From contig NZ_FOSG01000028.1 in NCBI RefSeq assembly GCF_900114215.1, positions 1 to 63,252 on the forward strand: a stretch of 63,252 bases of DNA, read 5' to 3'. Shown here one piece after another: positions 16,365 to 25,022 of this stretch. Position numbers and translations under genes: made by a program. The notes under the pieces were generated by a model. That model saw only the letters and a list, made by a program, of their open reading frames with translations. It was not told the DNA's origin and searched no databases. Numbering within the stretch: the stretch's first letter is position 1; the number at the start of each line of letters is the position of its first letter. The stretch is from Streptomyces mangrovi. GTDB taxonomy: Bacteria; Actinomycetota; Actinomycetes; Streptomycetales; Streptomycetaceae.

Positions 16365-17249
16365 GTGTCCGAGAAGAATCCCCAGCCCGCCGAAGCGGCA
16401 AAAGCACCCGAGACGCCCGAGACGCACCCCGGAGCGCGCGGAGCGCTCGCGGCCCCCGCCCGGGACACGCGGAGCACCCGGGGCGCACAGGGCACGCCCA
16501 GCGCGCAGAGCGCCATGTTCCCCGACGGCACCGGCCCCTCCGCCAACCCCGTCGGGGACCGCCACGAGCGCGGCATCCGCAGCTTCCAGCCGCGCCGCAG
16601 CCGCGTCACCGCCGCCCAGCGGGACGCCCTGCTGAGACTGTGGCCGGAGTGGGGCGTGGAGATCGACGGCGACCGCCGCCTCGACCTCGACGAACTCTTC
16701 GACGCCCTCCCGCCCGGCTCGCCCGTGGTGCTGGAGATCGGTTTCGGCATGGGCGAGGCCACCGTGCGGATGGCCGCCGACGACCCCGCCACCGGCATCC
16801 TCGCCGCCGACGTCCACACCCCCGGCCAGGGCAACCTGCTGGGGCAGGCCGAACGGCGGGGGCTGTCCAACGTCCGGGTCGCCAACGGCGACGCGATCAT
16901 CCTGCTGCGCGAGATGCTCGACCCCGGCTCCCTCGCCGGGATCCGCGTCTTCTTCCCGGACCCGTGGCCCAAGAAGCGCCACCACAAGCGGCGCATCGTC
17001 CAGCCGGAGTTCGTGGAGCTGGCCGCCTCCCGGCTGCGGCCGGGCGGGCTGCTGCACTGCGCCACCGACTGGGAGCCGTACGCCGAGCAGATGCTCCAAG
17101 TCCTCACCGACTGCCCGGCCCTGGAGAACACGCAGGCAGACGGCGGCTTCGCGCCGCGCCCGGACTTCCGGCCGCTGACCCGCTTCGAGCAGCAGGGCCT
17201 GGACAAGGGCCACGTCGTCCGCGACCTCCTCTTCCGCCGCCTCCCCTGA
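16365..17249 (+). CDS. trmB: tRNA (guanine-N7-)-methyltransferase TrmB
   Basis: 294 residues from GTG 16365. The first ~65 residues are a low-complexity tail (Ala/Pro/Thr-rich) not found in E. coli TrmB; the catalytic domain starts at about residue 70 (IRSFQPRRSRVT). SAM loop: VVLEIGFGMGEATVRMA. Family signature FFPDPWPKKRHHKRRIVQPEF is complete, as is the C-terminal ATDWEPYAEQM motif. It methylates G46 in the variable loop of many tRNAs. The start could lie further in if the Ala-rich extension is not translated. A terminator stem follows at 17255. Confidence 0.93.
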   Translation: MSEKNPQPAEAAKAPETPETHPGARGALAAPARDTRSTRGAQGTPSAQSAMFPDGTGPSANPVGDRHERGIRSFQPRRSRVTAAQRDALLRLWPEWGVEIDGDRRLDLDELFDALPPGSPVVLEIGFGMGEATVRMAADDPATGILAADVHTPGQGNLLGQAERRGLSNVRVANGDAIILLREMLDPGSLAGIRVFFPDPWPKKRHHKRRIVQPEFVELAASRLRPGGLLHCATDWEPYAEQMLQVLTDCPALENTQADGGFAPRPDFRPLTRFEQQGLDKGHVVRDLLFRRLP

Positions 17250-17254
17250 CGGGG

Positions 17255-17280
17255 GCCCGGCGGCGGGCCGGCCGCCGGGC
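17255..17280 (+). terminator. stem-loop after trmB
   Basis: GCCCGGCGGC and GCCGCCGGGC form a perfect 10-bp stem with a 6-base loop, 6 bases after the trmB stop. No T-tract, as is common in Streptomyces. Confidence 0.65.
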
Positions 17281-17387
17281 GGGCCGTGCTCGCGCAGAGG
17301 GCCCGCCCGTGGAAATCGACGGCGGTTCGTCCGGGCTTGGCGGCTACCCTCATCCCTTCGTCGATCCGACCGCAGGAGGAGCAGACT

Positions 17388-18167
17388 GTGCGCAGTGCCG
17401 CCGCGACGCCCGAGGGCGACCAGATCCGCTGGGTCGAGCTGCCGGGGCGGGAACCGGCACGTGTCTACGTGCACGGTTTGGGCGCCACTTCACCCGCCTA
17501 CTTCACGGAGGTCGCGACCCATCCTCTGCTGGCCGGCCGCCGTTCACTGCTGATCGATCTGCTCGGTCACGGCCTCAGCGACCGGCCGACGGGTTTCGAC
17601 TACACCCTGGAATCCCATGCGGGCGCACTCGCCGCCGCCCTGACCTCCGCGGATGTCACCGGTGCGGAGCTGATCGCGCACAGCATGGGAGGCTCGGTGG
17701 CCGTCGTCCTGGCCGCCCGGCATCCGCACCTGGTCTCCAACCTGATCATGGTCGACGCCAACCTCGATCCGATCCCGCCCGTGCCCGGCTCCGGCGGCAG
17801 CAGCGGTATCGCCGCGTACTCCGAGCGGGAATTCCTGGCGGGGGGCTGGGAAGAGGTCCGCGACCGGGTCGGCTCCCACTGGTGGTCCACGATGCGTCTG
17901 GCGGGCCGTGAGGCCCTGTACCGCAGCGCGGTCCACCTCGCCCGCGGCACCGTCCCCACCATGCGCAAGCTTCTGCTGGACCTGAGGATCCCCCGCACAT
18001 ATCTGCTGCCCGAGGCCGACGGCCCGCTCCCGGGAACCGAAGAACTCGTCGAGGCCGGAGTGTCCGTGGTCGCGATCCCGGACTGCGGACACAACATCAT
18101 GCTGGACACCCCGGATGCCTTCGCTCGCGCCAGTGCGGCGGCGCTCGCGGCCCGAGACCGGAAATAG
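17388..18167 (+). CDS. alpha/beta hydrolase
   Basis: 259 residues from GTG 17388, set by AGGAGGA at 17374-17380. Standard alpha/beta hydrolase order: oxyanion region VYVHGLGATSPAYF, nucleophile elbow AHSMGGS (Ser), acidic residue late in the fold near LLPEADGPLPG, and catalytic His in IPDCGHNIMLD. Soluble, no signal peptide. Likely an esterase, lipase-like hydrolase or peptidase; substrate not predictable. It opens a block (to 23999) that I do not recall between trmB and the M23 peptidase gene in S. coelicolor, suggesting a strain-variable insertion. Confidence 0.85.
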   Translation: MRSAAATPEGDQIRWVELPGREPARVYVHGLGATSPAYFTEVATHPLLAGRRSLLIDLLGHGLSDRPTGFDYTLESHAGALAAALTSADVTGAELIAHSMGGSVAVVLAARHPHLVSNLIMVDANLDPIPPVPGSGGSSGIAAYSEREFLAGGWEEVRDRVGSHWWSTMRLAGREALYRSAVHLARGTVPTMRKLLLDLRIPRTYLLPEADGPLPGTEELVEAGVSVVAIPDCGHNIMLDTPDAFARASAAALAARDRK

Positions 18168-18395
18168 CCGGGCCACCGGCCCTGCGCGTGCCGGGCTCCT
18201 TCGCCACAGCACCACCGGTGCCGCCGGGGGCGGGGCGGGTACGCCCGACCGCATACGGCGTCGCGGCCGGACCGCGAAGCCCGCGGAACCGGCGCCGATC
18301 GGCCGGTCGGGCGTACGGACTGTCGGTGCCTGCTGATAGAACGGCCGACGTCGGCCGCCGAGACGGGGCGACCGCCGAGACGAGGAGGAACGCCC

Positions 18396-21300
18396 GTGGC
18401 CGACGCCATCGCGGAGCAGTTCGCCGGACGGCCCGCCGGGCAGGGCACAGCACCGGCCCCGGGCCTGTACGAGCAGCTGGTCACCGCACGTCTGGAGGAG
18501 CGGCTGCGGGCGCTGGACGGCGGCGAGTGGCGCGCCGTCGAGGAGAAGGTGGGCGAGCAGTCCTCGCCCCACGTCCTGGCCCGGCACATAGCCGAGGCCG
18601 TCCGCCGCGTGCTGGAGTCCCTGCCCTCCGAGGAGGAGCGGGTCGGCGAGGCCAACCGGATCCTGGACGCACTGGTGACCAGGGAGGGCGCCGAGGAGTG
18701 GATCGACCGCGTCGCCGAAGGCCCGAGGCAGCTCGTCGCCGTCGCCCGGCAGCAGGCCCAGGGCGTCTACGAGCTCCGCCGTCCCTCGATCCCGCTGTCC
18801 GACGCCGCCCTGATCACCAACGCCCCCGAGGACCCCGGTCTGGGCCACGAGCTGCGAGCCGAGCTCGCCACGGCCGACCGCGTCGACCTGCTGTGCGCCT
18901 TCGTCAAGTGGCACGGACTGCGGGTGCTGGAGGACTCCCTGCGGCAGGCCGCCGAACGGAACGTACCCATCCGCGTCATCACCACCACCTATCTGGGTGC
19001 CACCGAGCGGCATGCGCTCGACCGCCTGGCGAAGCGCTTCGGCGCCGAGGTGCGGGTCAACTACGAGCTGCGCTCCACGCGGTTGCACGCCAAAGCCTGG
19101 CTGTTCCGCCGCGGCAGCGGCTTCGACACGGCCTACGTCGGCAGCTCCAACCTCTCGCGGGCCGCCCTGCTGGACGGCCTGGAGTGGAACGTCAGGCTGT
19201 CGTCGGTGGCGACGCCCGCGGTGCTGAGGAAGTTCGGGGCGACCTTCGACTCCTACTGGAGCGATCCCGCCTTCGAGCCGTACGACCCCGACAGCGACGC
19301 AGACGTCTCGCGGCTCGACGAGGCGCTCGCGCAGGCCGGGGGCAGGAGTCCGCAGGGCGACACCCGGGCCGTCACCCTCTCCGGGCTGGAGGTCCGCCCC
19401 TTCCCGCACCAGCAGGACATGCTGGAGCGGCTCCGGATCGAGCGTGCCGTCCATGGCCGCCACCGCAACCTGCTGGTGGCCGCCACCGGCACGGGCAAGA
19501 CCGTCATGGCCGCCCTCGACTACCGGGCCTTGCGGCGGGAGCTCGGGCGCGACCCCAGACTGCTCTTCGTCGCCCACCGCCAGGAGATCCTGAAGCAGTC
19601 GCTGCGCACCTATCAGGACGTGCTGGTCGACGGGAACTTCGGCTCGCTGTTCACCGGCGGCGAGGTCCCCCGCGACTGGCGGCACGTCTTCGCCAGTGTC
19701 CAGTCGCTGTCGAGACCCGCCGCCCTGGCCCGCCTGGCGCCGGACCACTTCGACATCGTGGTGATCGACGAGTTCCACCACGCCACGGCCGCCACCTACC
19801 GGCGCGTCATCGATCACTTCCGGCCCACCGAGCTCCTGGGGCTGACCGCCACCCCGGAGCGCATGGACGGGCGCAACGTCCAGGACGAGTTCTTCGGCGG
19901 CCGCATCGCCGCCGAGCTGCGGCTGTGGGAGGCACTGGAGAACGAACTGCTCTCCCCCTTCCACTACTTCGGTATCGCCGACACCACGGACCTGGAGTCG
20001 GTCACCTGGAAGCGCGGGGCGTACGACACCGGCGAGCTCGACAACCTCCTCACCGGCAACCACGCCCGGGCCAGACTCATCGTCGCCGCCGTGCTGGACA
20101 AGGTGGCCGACCCCCGCTCCATGCGTGCGCTGGGATTCTGCGTCTCCGTGCGGCACGCGCACTTCATGGCGGACTTCTTCAACCGGGCGGGCATCAGGTC
20201 GAAAGCCGTCGACGGCTCCACCCCGGACGCCGAGCGCGCCGAGGCCCTGGCGGGGCTGCGCGACGGCAGGATCCTGGTGCTGTTCTCCGTCGACCTGTTC
20301 AACGAGGGCGTGGACATCCCGGACGTCGACACCCTGCTGCTCCTGCGCCCCACCTCCAGCGCCACCGTCTTCCTCCAGCAACTCGGACGCGGACTGCGCC
20401 GCACACAGGACAAAGCCGTGCTCACCGTGCTGGACTTCATCGGCCAGCACCGCCGGGAGTTCCGCTTCGAGGAGCAGTTCCGCGCGCTGACCGACCTCGG
20501 CCGCACCAGACTGCTCCGCCATGCCGAGGAGGACTTCCCCCAACTCCCCTCCGGCTGCCAGATCGTCCTCGACCGCAAGTCGAAGGAACGCGTCCTGGAG
20601 AACATCCGGAGCAACATCACCGTCAACGCCGCCCGGCTCGCCCGCGAGATCGCCTCCTACGCCGAGCCCAGCCTCGGCTCCTACCTCCGCGAGAGCGGAC
20701 GGGAGCCCAGGGACCTGTACCGGGGGAAGAACTCCTGGACCGGCCTGCTGCGCCGCGCCGGGCTCATATCCGGCGCGGCGCCGGACGGGGAAGCCGAGTT
20801 GCTCAGGCGCGCTTCAGCCTTCCTGCACGTGGACGACCCCGAGCGGGTGGCCGCCTACACCCGCCTCCTGGTCGATGACGCCCCGCACTACGCGTCGCTG
20901 GCCCCGAGGGAGCAGGCGTACGCCCGGATGCTGTTCTTCTCCCTGTGGCCGGGCGGCGGGGGCTTCGACGACTACGGGGAGGGGTTGGAGTCCCTGCGCG
21001 GGCAGACCGCGTTCCGCGACGAGGTGCGCCAACTCCTGGAGTACAACCTGGAGCACACCGGGCACTACCCGATCCCGCTCGACGGCCCGCACGCCTCCGT
21101 CCCCCTGACCGTCCACGCCTTCTACAACCGCGAGGAGATCCTGACCGCCTTGGGACAGGCGGACCTGGACGGCCTCAGGCCGGTCAACTTCCGCGAGGGC
21201 GTGCGCTGGTGCGAGAACCTGCGCACCGACGCCCTGCTCGTCACGCTGGAGAAGGACGAGAAGGACTTCTCGCCGCAGACGCGGTACAAGGACTACGCAC

Positions 21301-21581
21301 TGAGTCAGGAGCTGTTCCACTGGGAGTCCCAGAGCACCACCTCCGAGGCCTCCCCCACCGGGCGGCGCTACCGGCGCCACCGGGAGCTAGGCACCCACGT
21401 CCTGCTCTTCGCCCGGCGCTTCAAGACGACGGACATAGGCGGCCCCGGGCCCTGGATGCTGCTAGGTCCGGCCGAGTACGTGTCCCACAAGGGCAGTCGT
21501 CCGATGGGCGTCGTGTGGCGGCTCGCCCATCCCCTGCCGGCGGACGTGTGGACGCACACGTCCGTCGCGAGCGGTGCGTGA
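18396..21581 (+). CDS. PLD-nuclease / superfamily 2 helicase / DUF3427 fusion protein
   Basis: 1061 residues from GTG 18396 with GAGGAGGAA upstream. Residues ~160-290 form one phospholipase-D-type domain with an intact HxK signature (RLHAKAWLF, about residue 230) and the following GSSNLSRAAL. Residues ~335-680 are an SF2 helicase: Walker A ATGTGKTVMAAL (~365), Walker B IVVIDEFHHA (DEFH in place of DEAD/DEAH, ~458), motif III LTATPERMDG and motif VI QQLGRGLRRT. The rest (~690-1061) matches DUF3427. The protein combines ATP-driven strand or chromatin-like remodelling with a potential nuclease or nicking centre, so a role in DNA repair or defence against foreign DNA is plausible. The domain set is known; its biological role is not settled. 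It is a single-gene unit with no partner nuclease or methylase nearby. Confidence 0.88.
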   Translation: MADAIAEQFAGRPAGQGTAPAPGLYEQLVTARLEERLRALDGGEWRAVEEKVGEQSSPHVLARHIAEAVRRVLESLPSEEERVGEANRILDALVTREGAEEWIDRVAEGPRQLVAVARQQAQGVYELRRPSIPLSDAALITNAPEDPGLGHELRAELATADRVDLLCAFVKWHGLRVLEDSLRQAAERNVPIRVITTTYLGATERHALDRLAKRFGAEVRVNYELRSTRLHAKAWLFRRGSGFDTAYVGSSNLSRAALLDGLEWNVRLSSVATPAVLRKFGATFDSYWSDPAFEPYDPDSDADVSRLDEALAQAGGRSPQGDTRAVTLSGLEVRPFPHQQDMLERLRIERAVHGRHRNLLVAATGTGKTVMAALDYRALRRELGRDPRLLFVAHRQEILKQSLRTYQDVLVDGNFGSLFTGGEVPRDWRHVFASVQSLSRPAALARLAPDHFDIVVIDEFHHATAATYRRVIDHFRPTELLGLTATPERMDGRNVQDEFFGGRIAAELRLWEALENELLSPFHYFGIADTTDLESVTWKRGAYDTGELDNLLTGNHARARLIVAAVLDKVADPRSMRALGFCVSVRHAHFMADFFNRAGIRSKAVDGSTPDAERAEALAGLRDGRILVLFSVDLFNEGVDIPDVDTLLLLRPTSSATVFLQQLGRGLRRTQDKAVLTVLDFIGQHRREFRFEEQFRALTDLGRTRLLRHAEEDFPQLPSGCQIVLDRKSKERVLENIRSNITVNAARLAREIASYAEPSLGSYLRESGREPRDLYRGKNSWTGLLRRAGLISGAAPDGEAELLRRASAFLHVDDPERVAAYTRLLVDDAPHYASLAPREQAYARMLFFSLWPGGGGFDDYGEGLESLRGQTAFRDEVRQLLEYNLEHTGHYPIPLDGPHASVPLTVHAFYNREEILTALGQADLDGLRPVNFREGVRWCENLRTDALLVTLEKDEKDFSPQTRYKDYALSQELFHWESQSTTSEASPTGRRYRRHRELGTHVLLFARRFKTTDIGGPGPWMLLGPAEYVSHKGSRPMGVVWRLAHPLPADVWTHTSVASGA

Positions 21582-21593
21582 CCGCCGCGGCCG

Positions 21594-22247
21594 TCAGTTC
21601 CACCGGCTGGTCTCCGCCGCCATCGCCTCGAAGCGCGTCTGGGCGTGGTCGAGTGCGGTGTCCGGATCGTGGCCGTGGGCGCGAAGCCAGTGGAGGACGT
21701 CGGCGATCAGTCGTACGGCCGCGTCCTCGCTGACGGCGCCTGCCAGACGGCCGGGCGCCGGCTCCGTGCGGACGTAGAAGTTGAGGAGCACGTCCGTCCT
21801 GACGGGGCACGGATCCTCGGGCCTGAGCTGTGGGGCACCAGGGGTGGTGTCCAACTCGCACCAGATGGCCTTGCCCTCCGCATGGAGGGCGACGCCCCAG
21901 TCGGCGGCGACCGCGTCGAGCAGCGCCATGCCTCGTCCCGACTCCGCCTCGTCCGAGGCCGGGAGAAGCACGGGGATCCGATGTGGCTCGGGGTCGTTCA
22001 GCTCGATGCGCAGACGCCGCCCGCGAGCCGAGAAGCGCAGTGTGATCGGCGTGCCCTCCCCGATGTGCAGGATGACGTTTGCGACCAGTTCGCTGACGCA
22101 GAGCTGGGCGGTGTCGGCGAGGGTCTCCAGCTCCCACAGCTCAAGGTAGGAGCGAGTCAACCGCCTCAGGCGCGAGAGCTCCTCGGGCTGCGCCAGAAGG
22201 GGAACGGTCAGTCCGCCTCGCGGTACCGCGCACTCGTTCTTCAGCAT
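21594..22247 (-). CDS. RsbW/AbaA-OrfD-like ATP-binding anti-sigma-type protein
   Basis: 217 residues, start ATG 22247 with GGAAAGG upstream. GHKL ATPase motifs: N-box QLCVSELVANVILH, G1 box ESGRGMALLDAVAADWGV. The last ~70 residues (VRLIADVLHWLRAHGHDPDTAL) form an extra helical tail. Proteins of this type lie next to WhiJ-like HTH and DUF397 genes in Streptomyces (AbaA and WhiJ loci) and are thought to act as kinases/anti-sigma-like partners. It is divergent from the HTH gene with the candidate operator in between. Confidence 0.83.
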   Translation of the reverse strand: MLKNECAVPRGGLTVPLLAQPEELSRLRRLTRSYLELWELETLADTAQLCVSELVANVILHIGEGTPITLRFSARGRRLRIELNDPEPHRIPVLLPASDEAESGRGMALLDAVAADWGVALHAEGKAIWCELDTTPGAPQLRPEDPCPVRTDVLLNFYVRTEPAPGRLAGAVSEDAAVRLIADVLHWLRAHGHDPDTALDHAQTRFEAMAAETSRWN

Positions 22248-22284
22248 GCCTGCGACCTTTCCGGGATGCCGTCGTTGCTCTCTC

Positions 22285-22320
22285 AGAGTGACACTCTCAT
22301 TCTCTTTATGAAACTCTCAC
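22285..22320. promoter_or_regulatory. candidate operator for the WhiJ-like regulator
   Basis: Between the divergent genes, AGAGT-gac-ACTCT (22285-22297) is a 5-bp inverted repeat with 3-base spacer. CTCTC recurs several times in 22280-22320 (for example ACTCTC at 22293-22298 and 22313-22318). Autoregulation through this cluster is likely but inferred. Confidence 0.45.
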
Positions 22321-22434
22321 CTGGTATCAACGGAAGTGTTCTCCCGGCCGCGCGCCCCCTGGCGCACGCCGCGGTTGTACCCACACGACCAGGCCGTGCA
22401 GGCTCGGGGAGATCGACAGAGGAAGGCCGTGACC

Positions 22435-23280
22435 ATGGCTGCTGGACCGACGACCCGACGCCGCCAACTGGGCGCCGACCTCCGCCGCCTGCGCGAGCGC
22501 AGCGGCCTCACACTGGAGGAGGCGGGCGCCCGCGTCGGCATCTCCAAGGCGACGCTGAGCCGCTACGAGACCAAGGAGGGCCCGGTCAAGTGGCCGGTCG
22601 TGGACGCACTCTGCCGCCAGTACGGTGCCACCGACGAGGAACGCGAGGCGCTGGTCGGACTCGCCAAGGGTGCCAAGATCCAAGGATGGTGGCGCTCGCT
22701 CGCCGATCCCATCCCGGAGTCGATGAACCTCATGCTCACCCTTGAGGACGAGGTCGTACGCGAGGACCACTACGCGAGCGTCTACGTCCCCGGGCTCCTC
22801 CAGACCCGTGCCTACGCCGAGGCCGTACACCGCGCCTCCGAGATGCGCTGCACGGAGCAGGAGGTGAAACACATGGTCGACATCCGCATGAAGCGGCAGG
22901 AGTTGCTGAGGCGGGAAGAGCCGCCCCACATCTGGGCGGTGGTCGACGAGGCCGTGATCAGGCGGATGGTGGGCGGGCGCGACACCATGCGGGAGCAGTT
23001 GCGGCATCTACTCTCGTGCGCCGAGTCGCCTCACGTCACGGTGCAGATCCTTCCGTTCGCGGCCGGAGCACATGCGGCCGCGGTGGGGAGCTTTGTGGTA
23101 CTGGGCGGTCCCAAGCCCGCGCTGGACGTGGTCTATGTGGACATCCTCGGAGGTGGCCTGTTCATGGAGAAGCCGGAGGAACTGGAGCGCTATAGGTTGG
23201 CGTTCGAATACCTGCGGGCGCAGGCGTTGGACATCTCGGCGTCGGCGGCCACCATCGAGCGAGCCTGCGAGGAGCTTTGA
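22435..23280 (+). CDS. XRE-family regulator with DUF5753 domain (WhiJ-like)
   Basis: 281 residues from ATG 22435; GAGGAAGG lies about 10 bases upstream. XRE HTH at residues 8-62 (LGADLRRLRERSGLTLEEAG, then VGISKATLSRYETKEGP). Residues ~95-275 form the DUF5753 effector domain (VYVPGLLQTRAYAEAVHRAS; WAVVDEAVIRRMVGG). These proteins are numerous in Streptomyces, each paired with its own DUF397 partner, and control development or antibiotic synthesis in the characterised cases (WhiJ, AbaA locus). The stop codon overlaps the start of the DUF397 gene (TGATG), so the two are translationally coupled. Confidence 0.9.
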   Translation: MAAGPTTRRRQLGADLRRLRERSGLTLEEAGARVGISKATLSRYETKEGPVKWPVVDALCRQYGATDEEREALVGLAKGAKIQGWWRSLADPIPESMNLMLTLEDEVVREDHYASVYVPGLLQTRAYAEAVHRASEMRCTEQEVKHMVDIRMKRQELLRREEPPHIWAVVDEAVIRRMVGGRDTMREQLRHLLSCAESPHVTVQILPFAAGAHAAAVGSFVVLGGPKPALDVVYVDILGGGLFMEKPEELERYRLAFEYLRAQALDISASAATIERACEEL

Positions 23281-23501
23281 TGCGACAGCAGTCCACAGGC
23301 GGCTGGACCGAGTGGTTCAAGTCCTCCCACAGCGGCGGCAGCGGGACCGAGTGCGTGGAGGCGGCGTACGGGCCGGGGGGTGTGGCCGTGCGGGACAGCA
23401 AGGGGGCGGGCGGGCCCGTGCTGAGGTTTCCGGCGGGGGCGTGGGAAACGTTCCTGGACGGTGTGAAGGCTCACGACGGGCGCGGGCGCGAACTCTGCTA
23501 G
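23280..23501 (+). CDS. DUF397 protein (WhiJ-partner type)
   Basis: 73 residues. The family hallmark WFKSSHSGGSGTECVEAA, then GVAVRDSKG and FPAGAWETFL, is complete. Its ATG shares one base with the stop of the upstream HTH gene. DUF397 proteins antagonise or modulate their cognate XRE-DUF5753 regulator, probably by direct binding. Confidence 0.92.
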   Translation: MRQQSTGGWTEWFKSSHSGGSGTECVEAAYGPGGVAVRDSKGAGGPVLRFPAGAWETFLDGVKAHDGRGRELC

Positions 23502-23510
23502 ACAGGGCGT

Positions 23511-23999
23511 ATGAGCCTTTACGACATCCCCCTGCGCACCCTGACCGGCGAGCCCACCACCCTCGGCGAGCACCGGGGCAAGGTGCTGCTGGTCGTCAAC
23601 GTCGCGTCCAAGTGCGGGCTGACCCCGCAGTACGAGGGCCTGGAGCGGCTGCAGAAGCAGTACGCCGACCGCGGGTTCACCGTGGTCGGCGTGCCGTGCA
23701 ACCAGTTCATGGGCCAGGAGCCCGGTACCGCCGAGGAGATCGGCACGTTCTGCTCGGCCACCTACGGCGTCACCTTCCCGATGCTGGAGAAGACCGACGT
23801 CAACGGGGACGGCCGGCACCCGCTCTACACCGAGCTGACGGAGCTGGCCGACGCCGAGGGGCAGGCCGGGGACGTGCAGTGGAACTTCGAGAAGTTCCTG
23901 GTCGCGGCGGACGGCACTCCCGCCGCCCGGTTCCGTCCCGCCGTCGAGCCGGAGGCGGCGGAGGTCGTCGCCGCGATCGAGGAGCGGCTGCCCGCCTGA
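23511..23999 (+). CDS. glutathione peroxidase-family thiol peroxidase
   Basis: 162 residues, the usual length. Thioredoxin-fold peroxidase with the active-site motif NVASKCGLTPQY (peroxidatic Cys, not selenocysteine), the FPCNQF-like segment VPCNQFMGQEPG and the WNFEKFLV motif near the C-terminus (catalytic Trp/Asn). Actinomycetes lack glutathione, so thioredoxin or mycothiol is the likely reductant. It detoxifies hydroperoxides in the cytosol. The gene starts 9 bases after the DUF397 stop and may be co-transcribed with it. Confidence 0.93.
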   Translation: MSLYDIPLRTLTGEPTTLGEHRGKVLLVVNVASKCGLTPQYEGLERLQKQYADRGFTVVGVPCNQFMGQEPGTAEEIGTFCSATYGVTFPMLEKTDVNGDGRHPLYTELTELADAEGQAGDVQWNFEKFLVAADGTPAARFRPAVEPEAAEVVAAIEERLPA

Positions 24000-24015
24000 T
24001 CCGGCGGCGGGCCGT

Positions 24016-24774
24016 TCACGCCCGGCGGCCGGTCCGCGCGGACCGGCCGCCGGTCCCGGGGCGCGCGGGGTTCGCCCGGCTCCCCGGGTTCAGGCGCGGC
24101 GTGCGCGCGCTCCCCCAGGTGCCCAGCACCACATGCGCCAGTGCCGCCCCCGCCAGGATCCCGTCGTACGACGGGGTGTCCTCGTCCGTGGCGGGATCGG
24201 CCGCGCCCTCGGGGTCGTGGAGTACGCGCAGCACGTCGCCCTTCTCCACATACCTGTCGCAGCCGTCGCCCTGCGTCAGGTCCGGGGAGATCTCCCGGCC
24301 GAAGCGGTCCCGCAGGACGCACCGGTCGGTCTTCCCCTCCTTCCGCTCCACGACCACGGCCTGTGTCCACCGCCCCCGCTCCCGCAGGCCGTCGTCGTGC
24401 CCGGCCTGCCCGGCGGTGACGCCCAGCACGACCCCGGTGAGGACGGGGAAGGCGAGCTGCCACGCCAGTTTGCGCCGGTCCCACGGGAGGGGGCGCAGTT
24501 CGAGCACGGGTATCAGCAGGGCCGCCAGCGGGATCAGGAGGCAGGCGGTCAGCGTGGCCGGGCCCCGCAGCCACCAACTCAGCGGCGCGGCCGGGGCGAG
24601 GTAGGCCAGGGCCACCGCGGCGGTGGCGCACGCCGTGTGGAACGTGAACCACCACAGCACCCTGGTGAACCGCGCGGAGGGGCCCGCCCCGGTCGCCCCG
24701 GGCGTCTCGATCACCCCGGGCGTCCCGCCCGCGCCGTCAGCCGCTCCCGCGCCGTCCGTCCTCGCCCCCGTCAC
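24016..24774 (-). CDS. membrane protein of unknown function
   Basis: About 252 residues if it starts at GTG 24774; the frame stays open upstream, so the start is uncertain. Three hydrophobic segments (WWFTFHTACATAAVALAYLA; TACLLIPLAALLIPVLEL; LAFPVLTGVVLGVTAG) are followed by a soluble domain with paired cysteines (DRCVLRDRFGREI, GDGCDRYVEKGDVLRVL), which could form a disulfide outside the cell, and a short last hydrophobic stretch. I do not recognise the family. It is on the same strand as the M23 peptidase gene but separated from it by two strong stem-loops. Confidence 0.6.
   Translation of the reverse strand: MTGARTDGAGAADGAGGTPGVIETPGATGAGPSARFTRVLWWFTFHTACATAAVALAYLAPAAPLSWWLRGPATLTACLLIPLAALLIPVLELRPLPWDRRKLAWQLAFPVLTGVVLGVTAGQAGHDDGLRERGRWTQAVVVERKEGKTDRCVLRDRFGREISPDLTQGDGCDRYVEKGDVLRVLHDPEGAADPATDEDTPSYDGILAGAALAHVVLGTWGSARTPRLNPGSRANPARPGTGGRSARTGRRA
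24022..24053 (+). terminator. perfect 14-bp stem-loop downstream of glutathione peroxidase gene
   Basis: CCGGCGGCCGGTCC-gcgc-GGACCGGCCGCCGG. It lies 22 bases after the peroxidase stop and inside the last codons of the convergent membrane-protein gene, so it may stop transcripts from both directions. Confidence 0.75.
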
Positions 24775-24883
24775 CGGCCCCGCCTCCCCCGTCGCGTCCG
24801 TCGCGGGGTCGAGGCTAGCCGCCCGTCCGAACGTCAGCGCGGCGGGCGGAAGGCGTACGGGGAGCACGCGGGTGGGGAAAGGA

Positions 24884-24955
24884 CCGGCGGCCCTGGTGTC
24901 GGGGGGGATCACCAGGGCCGCCGGGGTGTGTGGGACCGGGGCTCGGGGCCCCGGT
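24884..24955 (-). terminator. tandem stem-loops after M23 peptidase gene
   Basis: Two hairpins in series downstream of the peptidase stop: ACCGGGGC/GCCCCGGT (24935-24942/24948-24955), then a perfect 14-bp stem CCGGCGGCCCTGGT/ACCAGGGCCGCCGG (24884-24897/24911-24924) with a 13-base loop. Confidence 0.7.
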
Positions 24956-25022
24956 CGGGGCGGAGCGGAGCGGACCGCTGCCGGACGGGCCGGACGGACG
25001 GGGCCGGACGGGCCGGCCGTCG

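Noticed and set aside
17544..20543. 999-codon open frame on the minus strand
   Set aside because: Antisense to the hydrolase and helicase genes, which have clear catalytic motifs and ribosome binding sites.
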